Positions 33,805-43,061 of a stretch of DNA of 64,000 bases are shown here, piece after piece (position 1 is the stretch's first letter; each line of letters opens with the position of its first letter). A program made the position numbers and the translations under genes. The DNA is taken from positions 186,001 to 250,000 of the forward strand of contig CALTBR010000002.1 in the NCBI GenBank assembly GCA_943842425.1, written 5' to 3'. This stretch comes from UBA974 sp002292405. Its GTDB lineage: Bacteria > Bacteroidota > Bacteroidia > Flavobacteriales_D > Sanyastnellaceae. The notes beneath the pieces were generated by a model. That model saw nothing but the letters and a program-made list of their open reading frames with translations. It was not told where the DNA came from and did not search any database.

Positions 33805-35097
33805 ATGGAAATGAATGAAAATATTGTGAATAGACCTTCTAATTCAGAAGAGGCTATGGCTCTAGAAAATCGTCACGGAGCACATAACTATCACCCACTA
33901 CCTGTGGTACTTGACAGAGGAGAAGGCGTTGTTGTTTGGGATATTGAGGGGAAGGAATACTACGATTTTCTCAGCGCATATAGCGCAGTAAACCAAGGGC
34001 ATTGTCACCCAGCTATTGTAAAAGCAATGGTAGATCAGGCGAAAAAACTCACACTTACTTCACGTGCGTTTTACTCTTCTAACCTCGGAAAGTACGAGCA
34101 GTTTATCACAGAATATTTCGGATACGACAAGGTTCTACCTATGAATACAGGGGCTGAAGCTGTTGAAACTGCCATCAAAATTGCTCGTAAATGGGCATAC
34201 GATGTGAAAGGAGTTCCAGCTAACCAGGCGCGCATTCTTACGTGTGGTGAGAATTTCCATGGCCGCACAACTACCATCGTTTCATTTTCTACGGATGATG
34301 ACGCTACAGGAGGATTTGGACCCTATACTCCGGGATTTGACGTTATCGAGTACAACAACCTAGACGTATTACGCGAAGCCGTAAAAGACCCTAACGTAGC
34401 CGGATTCTTAGTCGAGCCTATCCAAGGTGAGGCAGGCGTTAATGTCCCTTCAGAAAACTACATCCGTGAGGCTCATGCCATTTGTAAAGAGGCAAACGTT
34501 CTCTTTATGGCTGATGAAGTCCAAACTGGAATCGCCCGTACTGGTGCTCTACTTGCTACTTGCGGAAATTGCACTTGCTCTGGATCTTGCGAACGTCAAG
34601 CCAGTTTCGTTAAAGCCGACCTACTCATTCTAGGAAAAGCACTCAGCGGAGGCGCTTATCCCGTTTCTGCTGTTCTTGCTGACGACTCAGTGATGAATGT
34701 CATTCATCCAGGACAGCATGGCTCTACATTTGGAGGAAACCCCGTAGCCGCAGAAGTAGCTATCGCAGCCCTATCTGTCGTACGAGACGAAGACTTGGCC
34801 TTAAATGCACGTACACTTGGACATCAATTCCGTGCTGGAATCGAAGCAATAGCTAAGGAATGCACGCTAATAGAGCTCGTTCGTGGACGTGGATTATTGA
34901 ATGCCGTGATCATCAACGACACCCCAGAATCCACCACAGCGTGGGATCTATGTGTCGCCATGAAAGACAACGGGCTTCTCGCTAAACCCACGCACGGGAA
35001 CATCATTCGTTTCGCTCCTCCTTTAGTCATTACTGAAGAGCAGTTAAATGAATGCCTTGCTATTATCCGCAAGACGTTTCTGGAGTTCAAGGGATAG
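33805..35097 (+). CDS. rocD: ornithine--oxo-acid aminotransferase
   Basis: 430 residues. A PLP-dependent enzyme that converts ornithine and 2-oxoglutarate to glutamate semialdehyde and glutamate. ENRHGAHNYHPLPVVLDRGE at the start, NTGAEAVETAIKIARKW, LFMADEVQTGIARTG and ILGKALSGGAYPVSAVLAD (PLP Lys) match OAT. A short insertion rich in cysteines (CGNCTCSGSC) precedes the lysine segment. The first ATG at 33805 is followed by another at 33811, and either may be used. Confidence 0.9.
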   Translation: MEMNENIVNRPSNSEEAMALENRHGAHNYHPLPVVLDRGEGVVVWDIEGKEYYDFLSAYSAVNQGHCHPAIVKAMVDQAKKLTLTSRAFYSSNLGKYEQFITEYFGYDKVLPMNTGAEAVETAIKIARKWAYDVKGVPANQARILTCGENFHGRTTTIVSFSTDDDATGGFGPYTPGFDVIEYNNLDVLREAVKDPNVAGFLVEPIQGEAGVNVPSENYIREAHAICKEANVLFMADEVQTGIARTGALLATCGNCTCSGSCERQASFVKADLLILGKALSGGAYPVSAVLADDSVMNVIHPGQHGSTFGGNPVAAEVAIAALSVVRDEDLALNARTLGHQFRAGIEAIAKECTLIELVRGRGLLNAVIINDTPESTTAWDLCVAMKDNGLLAKPTHGNIIRFAPPLVITEEQLNECLAIIRKTFLEFKG

Positions 35098-35154
35098 TAT
35101 TCCTACACTTAAATCTATTTCTGGGACAGGAAGACAACAAAGTAGATTCATTGT

Positions 35155-36147
35155 TTAGTCAATAAACCCCTGCTCGCGCATCCAATCGTCATTGTATATT
35201 TTCGCTACATAGCGTGAACCGTGATCGTGGAATAGGACAACGGGGAGGTCGCCCGGTTTAAGCTCGGACTTGAGCTGACGAAGACCTTGTATCGCCGAAC
35301 CACAAGAATAACCTAGAAATAAACCTTCTTTTAAGGCGAGCTCTCGGGCTGCGAGGGCAGCATCCTTGTCAGTTACTTTCTCGAACTTGTCAATGATCTC
35401 GAATTTTACGTTTGCAGGTAGTATATCTTCTCCTATGCCCTCCGTTAGATAGCTGTAGATTTCATTTTCGTCGAATTCTCCCGTTTCAAGATACTTTTTA
35501 AATACTGACCCATAAGAATCAACACCCCATATTTGGACATCTGGATTCTGCTCTTTCAGGTATTTAGCTACACCTGAGATGGTTCCTCCTGTTCCCACTC
35601 CTACGATGAAATGGGTGATGCGACCTTTGGTTTGGTCCCAAATTTCAGGACCTGTCGAAAGATAATGAGCTTTACCATTGCTGAGATTGTCGTATTGATT
35701 GCACCAGAAACTGTTCTCAATTTCAGAATTCAACTTTTCCGCCACACTGTAGTAACTCTCTGGGTGATCGGGCGCGACTGCAGTAGGACAAACATGAACC
35801 GTCGCACCCATTGCCCTTAACATGTCCACCTTCTCCTTGCTTTGTTTACAATTTGTTGTACAAATCAGTTTGTAACCCTTAACGATCGCGGCCAACGCTA
35901 GTCCCATTCCAGTATTACCTGAAGTACACTCGATGATGGTTCCTCCTTGCTTCAAGTCTCCCGATACCTCAGCATCTTCAATCATTTGGAGTGCCATCCT
36001 GTCTTTAACACTATGACCTGGGTTAAAGTACTCCACCTTAGCATACACATCGCAAGGAAAATCCTCTACGATTCTATTCAACTTTATAAGAGGAGTGTTT
36101 CCAATAGCTCCTAAGATATTTTCGTGTACGTTTTTTCCTTTATTCAT
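35155..36147 (-). CDS. cystathionine beta-synthase-type PLP enzyme (catalytic core only)
   Basis: 330 residues. The PLP Lys48 is in FNPGHSVKDRMAL, SGNTGMGLALAA is the phosphate-binding loop, and CKQSKEKVDMLRAMGA followed by DHPESYYSVAEKL matches cystathionine beta-synthase rather than plain cysteine synthase. Regulatory CBS domains are absent, as in bacterial and lower-eukaryote forms. It would condense serine with homocysteine or with sulfide. It is divergent from the FtsX permease, with a -7 box directly before the start. Confidence 0.85.
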   Translation of the reverse strand: MNKGKNVHENILGAIGNTPLIKLNRIVEDFPCDVYAKVEYFNPGHSVKDRMALQMIEDAEVSGDLKQGGTIIECTSGNTGMGLALAAIVKGYKLICTTNCKQSKEKVDMLRAMGATVHVCPTAVAPDHPESYYSVAEKLNSEIENSFWCNQYDNLSNGKAHYLSTGPEIWDQTKGRITHFIVGVGTGGTISGVAKYLKEQNPDVQIWGVDSYGSVFKKYLETGEFDENEIYSYLTEGIGEDILPANVKFEIIDKFEKVTDKDAALAARELALKEGLFLGYSCGSAIQGLRQLKSELKPGDLPVVLFHDHGSRYVAKIYNDDWMREQGFID

Positions 36148-36151
36148 TCTG

Positions 36152-36159
36152 CAAAAGTA
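36152..36159 (-). promoter_or_regulatory. Bacteroidota -7 promoter box before the CBS-type gene
   Basis: The complement reads TACTTTTG, 4 nt upstream of the ATG at 36147 (TACTTTTGCAGAATG). The opposite strand has TACCTTTC at 36162-36169, seven bases before the divergent ATG at 36177. Confidence 0.6.
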
Positions 36160-36176
36160 AGTACCTTTCAGCCCCG

Positions 36177-37637
36177 ATGAGTATTACTCGTAAAATAGCA
36201 AACCGGATGAGCCAAGAAGCAAGTGGCTCTCATTCGTCTTGGGCTCGTCCAGTGGTAAAGATTGCTATAGCTGGAGTAGCCTTAGGCATTGCTTTAATCA
36301 TTGTATCCACAGCTATCGTTCAGGGTTTTCAGCACGAGGTGAAGGAACTTGTAATAGGGTTTAGTTCTCACCTTCAGGTCACTCCTAACGATCCTGACAA
36401 TGATGGATTGGTACTTGACTCTAAACTTTTAAAAGAGTTTTCAGATTTATCTGGAGTGCGGCACGTAGCTCCCATGCACATTAGGCCAGGACTGTTAGAA
36501 ACAAGTGAATCTCTGAAAGGTGTAACCGTAAAAGGAATTGACTTCGGGATCTCAAAAACAAGCTTTTCTAGTGATACGACGATGATCTGGGAGGCGCTCA
36601 TATCTGGAGAGCTACCACACAGCGAAAACGACATCCTAATATCTAAGCCACTCGCATCTAAACTCGAACTTCAAAGTGGTGACCGCATCGCACTTTATCT
36701 TGTGATTCAAAATGAAGACGTAAAACCTCGTCAAGTGAAAGTTTGTGGCATTTATGAAACTGGGCTACTTGAATATGACGAGAGGTTTGTGTTTGTGAAT
36801 AGCTCTCTTTTACAAGACGTGTCAAATAGAGGAGTCCAAGCGGTAATTTATCTGGATGAAGATGAGTCCGCTCCGAGAGGGGGAGCTTTTGGTTTGGATA
36901 CCGATGGGGAGAAAGCGAAAGGGATTTGGACTCCTAGAAAGCCTGAATATATAGAAGAAAAAGACGCTCAATTCTTATGGATTGTGGGAGATTCTATCGT
37001 GAGCGATACAGCAGTCTGCACGTATTCAGGTGGCAATTGGACGGCTGAATCTGGAGATGGTTCTGAGGAGATGTTTGCCGAGGGCTACGAAATATTAATT
37101 GATGATTTAGAGGCTTTAAGCTATGTAGAGGAGGAGGTGTTCCACGTCTTGCCTTACACACTTACAACATATAATGTCAAAAGGCAGAGCCCTGAGATTT
37201 TCAGTTGGCTTGCTATGTTAGATATGAATGTCGTCATCATCATAGGACTGATGATTATGATAAGTATCATCAATATGGTCAGCGCCCTGCTGATCGTAAT
37301 CCTCGAGCGTCGCCCTCAAGTGGGACTTCTTAAAGCCTTAGGGATGAATGATGCGATGGTAATAAAGTTGTTCGTGAGATATGCAGCCCGCATCATTGGG
37401 GGTGGGTTTATTGCTGGAAACATCCTAGGCCTAGGCATTTGTTTGGTCCAAACAAAGACTGGTCTACTCACCCTCGACCCCGCCGCATACTACGTGTCAG
37501 AAGTCCCCATCTTACTTGATTTTACTAGATTAGCTTCGATCGAGATTGTAGCTTTTGCCACCTGTATAATCGCTATGCTACTTCCTGCCTGGTACAGTAC
37601 ACGAATTCAACCTTCCACAGCGTTAAGAATTAAGTGA
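36177..37637 (+). CDS. FtsX/LolE-like ABC transporter permease
   Basis: 486 residues. Membrane spans are at about residues 25-47, then three near the C-terminus (about 345-380, 400-425, 445-475), with a large periplasmic loop between. This is the MacB/LolCE layout (VVKIAIAGVALGIALIIVSTAIVQGFQ; LLKALGMNDAMVIKLFV). The loop has an acidic insertion around residues 225-315. No ATPase gene is adjacent. A lipoprotein-release or efflux role is possible. It overlaps the next gene by 4 nt. Confidence 0.82.
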   Translation: MSITRKIANRMSQEASGSHSSWARPVVKIAIAGVALGIALIIVSTAIVQGFQHEVKELVIGFSSHLQVTPNDPDNDGLVLDSKLLKEFSDLSGVRHVAPMHIRPGLLETSESLKGVTVKGIDFGISKTSFSSDTTMIWEALISGELPHSENDILISKPLASKLELQSGDRIALYLVIQNEDVKPRQVKVCGIYETGLLEYDERFVFVNSSLLQDVSNRGVQAVIYLDEDESAPRGGAFGLDTDGEKAKGIWTPRKPEYIEEKDAQFLWIVGDSIVSDTAVCTYSGGNWTAESGDGSEEMFAEGYEILIDDLEALSYVEEEVFHVLPYTLTTYNVKRQSPEIFSWLAMLDMNVVIIIGLMIMISIINMVSALLIVILERRPQVGLLKALGMNDAMVIKLFVRYAARIIGGGFIAGNILGLGICLVQTKTGLLTLDPAAYYVSEVPILLDFTRLASIEIVAFATCIIAMLLPAWYSTRIQPSTALRIK

Positions 37638-38833
37638 TGAAAAATCTATTTCTACTCATTTCTTTTATGTGCGTTATTTCAGTCCATGGACAAACAGAGG
37701 ATATCATCCTTGGTAATGAAAACATAGATATGATTGTTCAACTCAGTACCTCGCAAAAGGTGGCTGTTGTCGGAAACCATACTTCTGTTCTAAGTTCTTC
37801 GGGCACTCATCTTGTGGATACTTTAGTCTCTCGAGGGGTCGACATAGTGAAGGTCTTCGCTCCGGAACATGGATTTCGTGGAGATAGAGCTAATGGTGCT
37901 CTTATTCATGACGATATCGATCTTAAAACGGGCCTCCCAATTTTATCTCTTCATGGAAAATCTCGCAAACCCTCCCCTACTACTCTCTCAGATATCGACA
38001 TCATCATCTTCGATATCCAAGATGTCGGGGCGCGATTCTATACTTACTTAAGCACTCTCCTTCTGGTAATGGAAGCTGCAGCTGAAAATGGCGTTTCCGT
38101 TATCGTGCTCGATAGGCCAAACCCACACGGTCAACATGTTGAAGGTCCTATGCTCGAGCCAGAATTTAAGTCCTTCGTGGGTTGGGCGCCTGTGCCCGTA
38201 GTTCACGGGATGACCTTGGGTGAGATCGCGAAAATGGCGAACGGAGAAGGTTGGTTAACTGGAGAAATTAAAGTTCGCCTCCACGTAATCGAGTGCTCGG
38301 GGTATGCTCACTCCGATAGATATTCACTCCCCGTTCCACCATCACCTAATCTGCCCACTGACGTCTCAATAGTGTTATACCCCTCGCTTTGTTTTCTAGA
38401 GCCCACAGTAGTGAGCGTAGGACGCGGAACTCCTACCCCCTTCGAAATAACTGGCTACCCCACATCGAAAGGCAACTTTTCATTTACTCCTGTATCGACA
38501 CCCGGAGCTTCTCCACACCCTAAACACGAAAACAAGGAATGCTATGGAATTAACCATCACCAGCTGGGAATGTCTTGGCTAGATAGTGGGATGAGTTGGG
38601 ATCTATCAATATTACATAGGTACGTTACTCAATACGTGGAGGAAACTGGCTACATAGATGGCTTCTTCTCGAACCCCGGTTTCTTCGATAAATTAGCTGG
38701 TACTGATAAATTAAGAAGGGCTCTTGAAAAAGGAGAAAGTCTTAATAAATTGGAGGAGGTTTGGGAAAAAGAAATTGAAGAATTTAAAAATAATAGAGAG
38801 CCATACCTATTATACCCGCTCGTGCGCAAATAA
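37634..38833 (+). CDS. namZ: DUF1343/NamZ-like exo-beta-N-acetylmuramidase
   Basis: 399 residues. A signal peptide (LFLLISFMCVISVHGQ) precedes the DUF1343 core: VGNHTSVLSSSGTHLVDTL, VKVFAPEHGFRGDRANG, DIQDVGARFYTYLSTL, VLDRPNPHGQHVEGPML and VPVVHGMTLGEIA. NamZ releases MurNAc from the non-reducing end of peptidoglycan chains in cell-wall recycling. Its start overlaps the permease stop (ATGA), so the two are translated together; the small lipoprotein gene follows 17 nt later. Confidence 0.87.
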   Translation: MMKNLFLLISFMCVISVHGQTEDIILGNENIDMIVQLSTSQKVAVVGNHTSVLSSSGTHLVDTLVSRGVDIVKVFAPEHGFRGDRANGALIHDDIDLKTGLPILSLHGKSRKPSPTTLSDIDIIIFDIQDVGARFYTYLSTLLLVMEAAAENGVSVIVLDRPNPHGQHVEGPMLEPEFKSFVGWAPVPVVHGMTLGEIAKMANGEGWLTGEIKVRLHVIECSGYAHSDRYSLPVPPSPNLPTDVSIVLYPSLCFLEPTVVSVGRGTPTPFEITGYPTSKGNFSFTPVSTPGASPHPKHENKECYGINHHQLGMSWLDSGMSWDLSILHRYVTQYVEETGYIDGFFSNPGFFDKLAGTDKLRRALEKGESLNKLEEVWEKEIEEFKNNREPYLLYPLVRK

Positions 38834-38850
38834 ATATTATCTTAGCGATT

Positions 38851-39351
38851 ATGAAAACAATGAAAACTATTTTCTTTAGTACTACAGCTATTGCGTTAGC
38901 CGCACTGCTAACGCTTTCTGGTTGCACGAAACACGAACCATTCGTGAATATTGAAATGGATTGTGAATGTGGAACGCTTAATCTGGATGGACGTGATTTA
39001 ACCATTAGACTTGCTGAAGGATATGCTCCAGCTTCTGATCTCTCTCCTGAGTGGAAGTACTTCGTTGTTGCAGACTTTCGTACAGAAAACGAAGTAACAT
39101 ACCATGCACCAAGCCATGACTTAGAGTTTTCCGTTAATTTCGAATCTACCGGAGGTTCTACCACATTAGATGCAGCAACAGCTCTTCACGTTAAAGAAAT
39201 TGAAGTGCCTAACATCGATGAGGAATGGACTATATTAGGTGGAACCGTAAAAGTTGAACAAACTGACAGCATCCACACACTAACGTTTACAGACGTTCAA
39301 GTAGGAAATAATGAAATCATTAATGCCGATTTAACAATTGTTCCTCAATAG
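38851..39351 (+). CDS. small lipoprotein, unknown function
   Basis: 166 residues with the lipobox LSGC (Cys25) after a signal that may start at 38851 or at a second ATG, 38860. The mature part is beta-rich and acidic (MDCECGTLNLDGRDLTIR, LEFSVNFESTGGS). No family is recognised. It follows namZ by 17 nt and may belong to the same unit, although TATCTTAG at 38838-38845 is a weak promoter candidate. Confidence 0.65.
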   Translation: MKTMKTIFFSTTAIALAALLTLSGCTKHEPFVNIEMDCECGTLNLDGRDLTIRLAEGYAPASDLSPEWKYFVVADFRTENEVTYHAPSHDLEFSVNFESTGGSTTLDAATALHVKEIEVPNIDEEWTILGGTVKVEQTDSIHTLTFTDVQVGNNEIINADLTIVPQ

Positions 39352-39361
39352 GAATTTACAT

Positions 39362-39396
39362 TATTAAAAAGCCCTGCAGAAACGACTACTTCTCTG
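39362..39396 (-). terminator. possible terminator of the aconitase gene
   Basis: On the minus strand a GCAGA/TCTGC inverted repeat across the acnA stop region is followed by AGGGCTTTTT. The stem is short and the loop long, so the call is weak. Confidence 0.3.
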
Positions 39397-41656
39397 CGTT
39401 TTCTTCCTTTATCAAATTAAGAGCAGAACCTGAACGGTACCAGTTAATTTGTTGCTCGTTGTAAGTATGCTTAACCACAACAACGTCTTTCGATCCATCA
39501 GCATGAACTACCTCTATAGTAAGTGGCTTTCCTGGAGCGAAATCTTCAAGATCTATAAAGTTGAAAGTATCGTCTTCTTGGATCAGGGAGTAGTCATTTT
39601 CGTTCATGAATGTAAGACCTAACATCCCTTGCTTCTTTAAGTTAGTTTCATGGATACGAGCGAAAGAGTTTACAATTACTGCATATACTCCAAGATGACG
39701 AGGTTGCATAGCTGCGTGCTCTCTTGAAGAGCCCTCACCGTAGTTAGAATCACCTACCACTACAGAGGCTATTCCTGCAGCTTTGTATGCTCTTGCTACA
39801 GCAGGAACTTCTCCGAAAGATCCATCTATTTGATTTTTAACCTTATTAGTAGCTCCCCCGAAAGCATTAACAGCACCAGTTAAAGTGTTGTTCGCAATGT
39901 TATCAAGGTGTCCACGGAATCTGAGCCATGGACCAGCCATAGAAATATGGTCTGTGGTGCATTTTCCATCGGCTTTTATTAGAAGCTTAGCTCCTAATAA
40001 ATTACCGCCATCCCATGGAGAGAATGGTTCTAACAGCTGCAAACGCTTTGAAGTCGGATCGACTTTAACTTTAATCTCTGAACCGTCTTCTGCAGGTTCT
40101 AGATAACCCGCATCCTCAACTTCGAATCCCTTTTCTGGAAGCTCCTGACCCTTAGGTTCATCGAGCATAATCTGCTTTCCGTCTTTCGTGTAAAGAGAAT
40201 CCGTAAGAGGATTAAAGGTTAAATCTCCAGCAAGTGCAATAGCCGTTACAAGCTCCGGAGAACCTACAAATGCGTGAGTGTTTGGGTTTCCGTCAGCTCT
40301 CTTTGAGAAGTTTCTATTAAAGGAGTGAACAATAGAGTTTTTTTCTTGCTTCTCAGATCCAGAACGAGCCCATTGGCCTATGCAAGGTCCACAAGCGTTA
40401 GCGAAAACATTTGCTCCCATTTCTTTAAAAGTGGAGATTAAACCGTCTCTCTCGATCGTGTAACGAACAAGCTCAGAACCAGGAGTAATATTTAAAGTTG
40501 CTTTCGATTCGATGCCTAGTTCATTTGCTTGGCGAGCAATAGAAGCCGATCTTGAGATATCCTCATAGCTTGAGTTCGTACAAGATCCGATAAGAGCGTA
40601 CTCGATAGAAGTTGGCCAACCATTTTTCTTAGCAGCCTCCTTCATCTCACTAACTGGAGTAGCGAGATCTGGAGTAAATGGTCCGTTGAGATGCGGTTCA
40701 AGCTGACTCAAATCTATTTCGACAACCTCATCAAAATACTTCTCTGGGTCAGTATAAACTTCTGGATCACCTGTTAAGTGAGTAGCAATTCCATCTGCTG
40801 CATCTGCTACTTCTGTTCGCCCAGTTGCTCTGAGGTAACGTCCCATACTGTCGTCATACCCGAACAATGATGTTGTCGCTCCGATCTCAGCACCCATATT
40901 ACAAATCGTTCCTTTACCTGTACAAGAAAGACCTATAGCGCCATCACCGAAATACTCAACTATTGCTCCGGTACCGCCTTTAACAGTTAGGATACCTGCA
41001 ACTTTAAGGATGACATCTTTAGCGCTTAACCAACCACTTAACTTTCCAGTTAACTTAACTCCGATAAGCTTAGGACATTTCAACTCCCAAGGAAGGCCTG
41101 CCATTACGTCAACGGCATCAGCTCCACCAACACCAACAGCTACCATTCCAAGTCCACCAGCATTCACCGTATGTGAGTCAGTTCCTATCATCATACCTCC
41201 TGGAAAGGCATAATTCTCAAGTACTACTTGGTGGATGATTCCTGCTCCTGGTTTCCAAAACCCTATTCCGTACTTATCTGAAACAGATTCGAGAAAATTA
41301 TAAACTTCGTTATTTAAGTTAATCGCATTCTGTAAATCAGAACTTGCTTCTACCTTCGCTTGGATGAGGTGATCACAGTGTACCGTTGAAGGTACCCAAA
41401 CTTTTTTCTTCCCTGCTTGCATAAACTGAAGGAGAGCCATTTGTGCTGTTGCATCTTGCATCGCAACGCGGTCAGGCGCAAAGTCGACGTAATCAATCCC
41501 GCGTTGATACACCTGTGTAGGTTTTCCATCCCAAAGGTGGGCATTCAAAATTTTCTCTGCTAAAGTAAGAGGTCGTCCAGCTAATTCTCTCGCCGCTTCT
41601 ACACGCTCAGGAAATCTGGCGTACACTTTTTTGATCATATCAATGTCAAAAGTCAT
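39386..41656 (-). CDS. acnA: aconitate hydratase, mitochondrial type
   Basis: 756 residues. It isomerises citrate to isocitrate through a 4Fe-4S cluster. TVHCDHLIQAK (near residue 105), GTDSHTVNAGGLGMVAVGVGG, GSCTNSSYED and CGPCIGQWAR supply cluster and substrate residues; the C-terminal swivel domain has GDSNYGEGSSREHAAM. The length and sequence match the mitochondrial-type aconitase of Bacteroidota rather than AcnB. The promoter box TATCTTTG lies at 41689-41682, 25 nt before the ATG. Confidence 0.95.
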   Translation of the reverse strand: MTFDIDMIKKVYARFPERVEAARELAGRPLTLAEKILNAHLWDGKPTQVYQRGIDYVDFAPDRVAMQDATAQMALLQFMQAGKKKVWVPSTVHCDHLIQAKVEASSDLQNAINLNNEVYNFLESVSDKYGIGFWKPGAGIIHQVVLENYAFPGGMMIGTDSHTVNAGGLGMVAVGVGGADAVDVMAGLPWELKCPKLIGVKLTGKLSGWLSAKDVILKVAGILTVKGGTGAIVEYFGDGAIGLSCTGKGTICNMGAEIGATTSLFGYDDSMGRYLRATGRTEVADAADGIATHLTGDPEVYTDPEKYFDEVVEIDLSQLEPHLNGPFTPDLATPVSEMKEAAKKNGWPTSIEYALIGSCTNSSYEDISRSASIARQANELGIESKATLNITPGSELVRYTIERDGLISTFKEMGANVFANACGPCIGQWARSGSEKQEKNSIVHSFNRNFSKRADGNPNTHAFVGSPELVTAIALAGDLTFNPLTDSLYTKDGKQIMLDEPKGQELPEKGFEVEDAGYLEPAEDGSEIKVKVDPTSKRLQLLEPFSPWDGGNLLGAKLLIKADGKCTTDHISMAGPWLRFRGHLDNIANNTLTGAVNAFGGATNKVKNQIDGSFGEVPAVARAYKAAGIASVVVGDSNYGEGSSREHAAMQPRHLGVYAVIVNSFARIHETNLKKQGMLGLTFMNENDYSLIQEDDTFNFIDLEDFAPGKPLTIEVVHADGSKDVVVVKHTYNEQQINWYRSGSALNLIKEENAEK

Positions 41657-41681
41657 GTTCTGTGATTTTTGTTTCAGAGTG

Positions 41682-41689
41682 CAAAGATA
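41682..41689 (-). promoter_or_regulatory. Bacteroidota -7 promoter box before acnA
   Basis: The complement reads TATCTTTG, an exact TAnnTTTG, 25 nt from the acnA ATG. It lies in the 51-bp gap between two divergent start codons. Confidence 0.6.
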
Positions 41690-41707
41690 GGGCAGTACCT
41701 TCGGGGC

Positions 41708-42952
41708 ATGAGGTTAACCCGTTCTGTTTTAATTGAACAAATAAATGTTGCAATCGGATCCATACGTGGACAGGCATTACGTACCACTCTAACAGTTGGG
41801 ATAATAGGAATGGGCATCATGGCCCTTATCTCAATGGTTACAGCCACTGAATCACTCAAAGAAAACATACGGGTCGAATTTTCCTCACTTGGAACTGATT
41901 CTTTTACGATTAATCCCAAACGTAATTCCGGTTTCTTTAAAGGAAAGCGTCCAGCCCCATCTACTCCCATTACTTATAGGGAAGCTCGACAATTCTCTCA
42001 ACTATCACGCTCAGATTTATTAGTCTCCTCTTCAATATTCGCTTCAGGCACATCAATTATAGGTAGGAACTCAAATAGAACTGATCCCAATATTCAAGTC
42101 CTAGGTGTTGATGAAAACTATCTAGATGTCTCAAATATCCCTTTATCTATTGGCCGTGGTTTTTCTAACTCTGAAATTAAGGCTGGTACTCCACTGATTA
42201 TTATCGGCTCTAATATCAAGGATAAACTATTCGAACCATGGGAGGAAGTCGTGGGATCCAATCTTTTATTATCAGGGTCACGATATACAGTCATAGGAGT
42301 ACTGGAGTCTAGGGGAGCGAGTTTTGGAATGTCACAAGATAACCAATGTCTTATATCAATAACCTCCGTTAGACGTCAATTCTCAGACGTAAATAGAAGT
42401 TACTCAATTACTTGTGCCGTAGCAGATACAGAACATCTCGAACAATCAACAGATTTCGCTACAGGGGCGTTTAGAATGATTCGAGGTGACACACCTGGTG
42501 CGGCCAGTTCATTTGATATAAGCAAGAGTAACACCCTTGTGGAAACTCTGCTCGAAGCCACTTCCGGCATCACCATAGCCGCTGCTGTAATCGGAATTAT
42601 AACTCTCTTTGGAGCGGGAATAGGGCTCATGAATATTATGCTTGTATCGGTCTCAGAGAGGACTCGCGAAATCGGTACACGTAAATCACTAGGAGCAAGT
42701 GCTCGAGCTATACGCACCCAGTTTCTTGTTGAAGTAATCATCATAGGTCAAATAGGTGGCCTTGTTGGCATCGCATCCGGCCTAGGTATAGGAAATATCA
42801 TTGCCTCTGTTTTTGACACTCCATTTGTTATTCCATGGGCATGGATTGCGATCGGCATGACGCTGTGCATGATTACCAGTTTGGCCAGCGGATACTACCC
42901 AGCAACTAAGGCCGCTAAACTCGACCCAATCACAGCCCTAGGGAGAGCCTAG
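41708..42952 (+). CDS. MacB/FtsX-type ABC transporter permease
   Basis: 415 residues. The ATG at 41708 is preferred to a TTG at 41669. The N-terminal span (about residues 20-45) is followed by a MacB-like periplasmic domain and three C-terminal spans (about 285-310, 335-360, 375-400) with LMNIMLVSVSERTREIGTRK and SLGASARAIRTQFLVE, the characteristic permease motif. No ATP-binding protein is next to it. TACCTTCG at 41696-41703 is a near-match promoter box only 4 nt before the ATG. It is probably an efflux or lipoprotein-handling permease. Confidence 0.85.
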   Translation: MRLTRSVLIEQINVAIGSIRGQALRTTLTVGIIGMGIMALISMVTATESLKENIRVEFSSLGTDSFTINPKRNSGFFKGKRPAPSTPITYREARQFSQLSRSDLLVSSSIFASGTSIIGRNSNRTDPNIQVLGVDENYLDVSNIPLSIGRGFSNSEIKAGTPLIIIGSNIKDKLFEPWEEVVGSNLLLSGSRYTVIGVLESRGASFGMSQDNQCLISITSVRRQFSDVNRSYSITCAVADTEHLEQSTDFATGAFRMIRGDTPGAASSFDISKSNTLVETLLEATSGITIAAAVIGIITLFGAGIGLMNIMLVSVSERTREIGTRKSLGASARAIRTQFLVEVIIIGQIGGLVGIASGLGIGNIIASVFDTPFVIPWAWIAIGMTLCMITSLASGYYPATKAAKLDPITALGRA

Positions 42953-43005
42953 CTGTTTTCATCTTATTTAACATTTCGCATGTAGTAAATATGACACAAA
43001 GACTC

Positions 43006-43035
43006 TTGATAGCTACATCTTTTAAAGTAGTTTTG
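43006..43035 (+). promoter_or_regulatory. Bacteroidota promoter before the desaturase gene
   Basis: TTG at 43006-43008, 19 nt, then TAGTTTTG at 43028-43035 gives the full -33/-7 arrangement. The ATG at 43062 is 26 nt further on. This is the clearest complete promoter in the window. Confidence 0.7.
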
Positions 43036-43061
43036 CTTACTAATTTGAAATACTTTAAACC

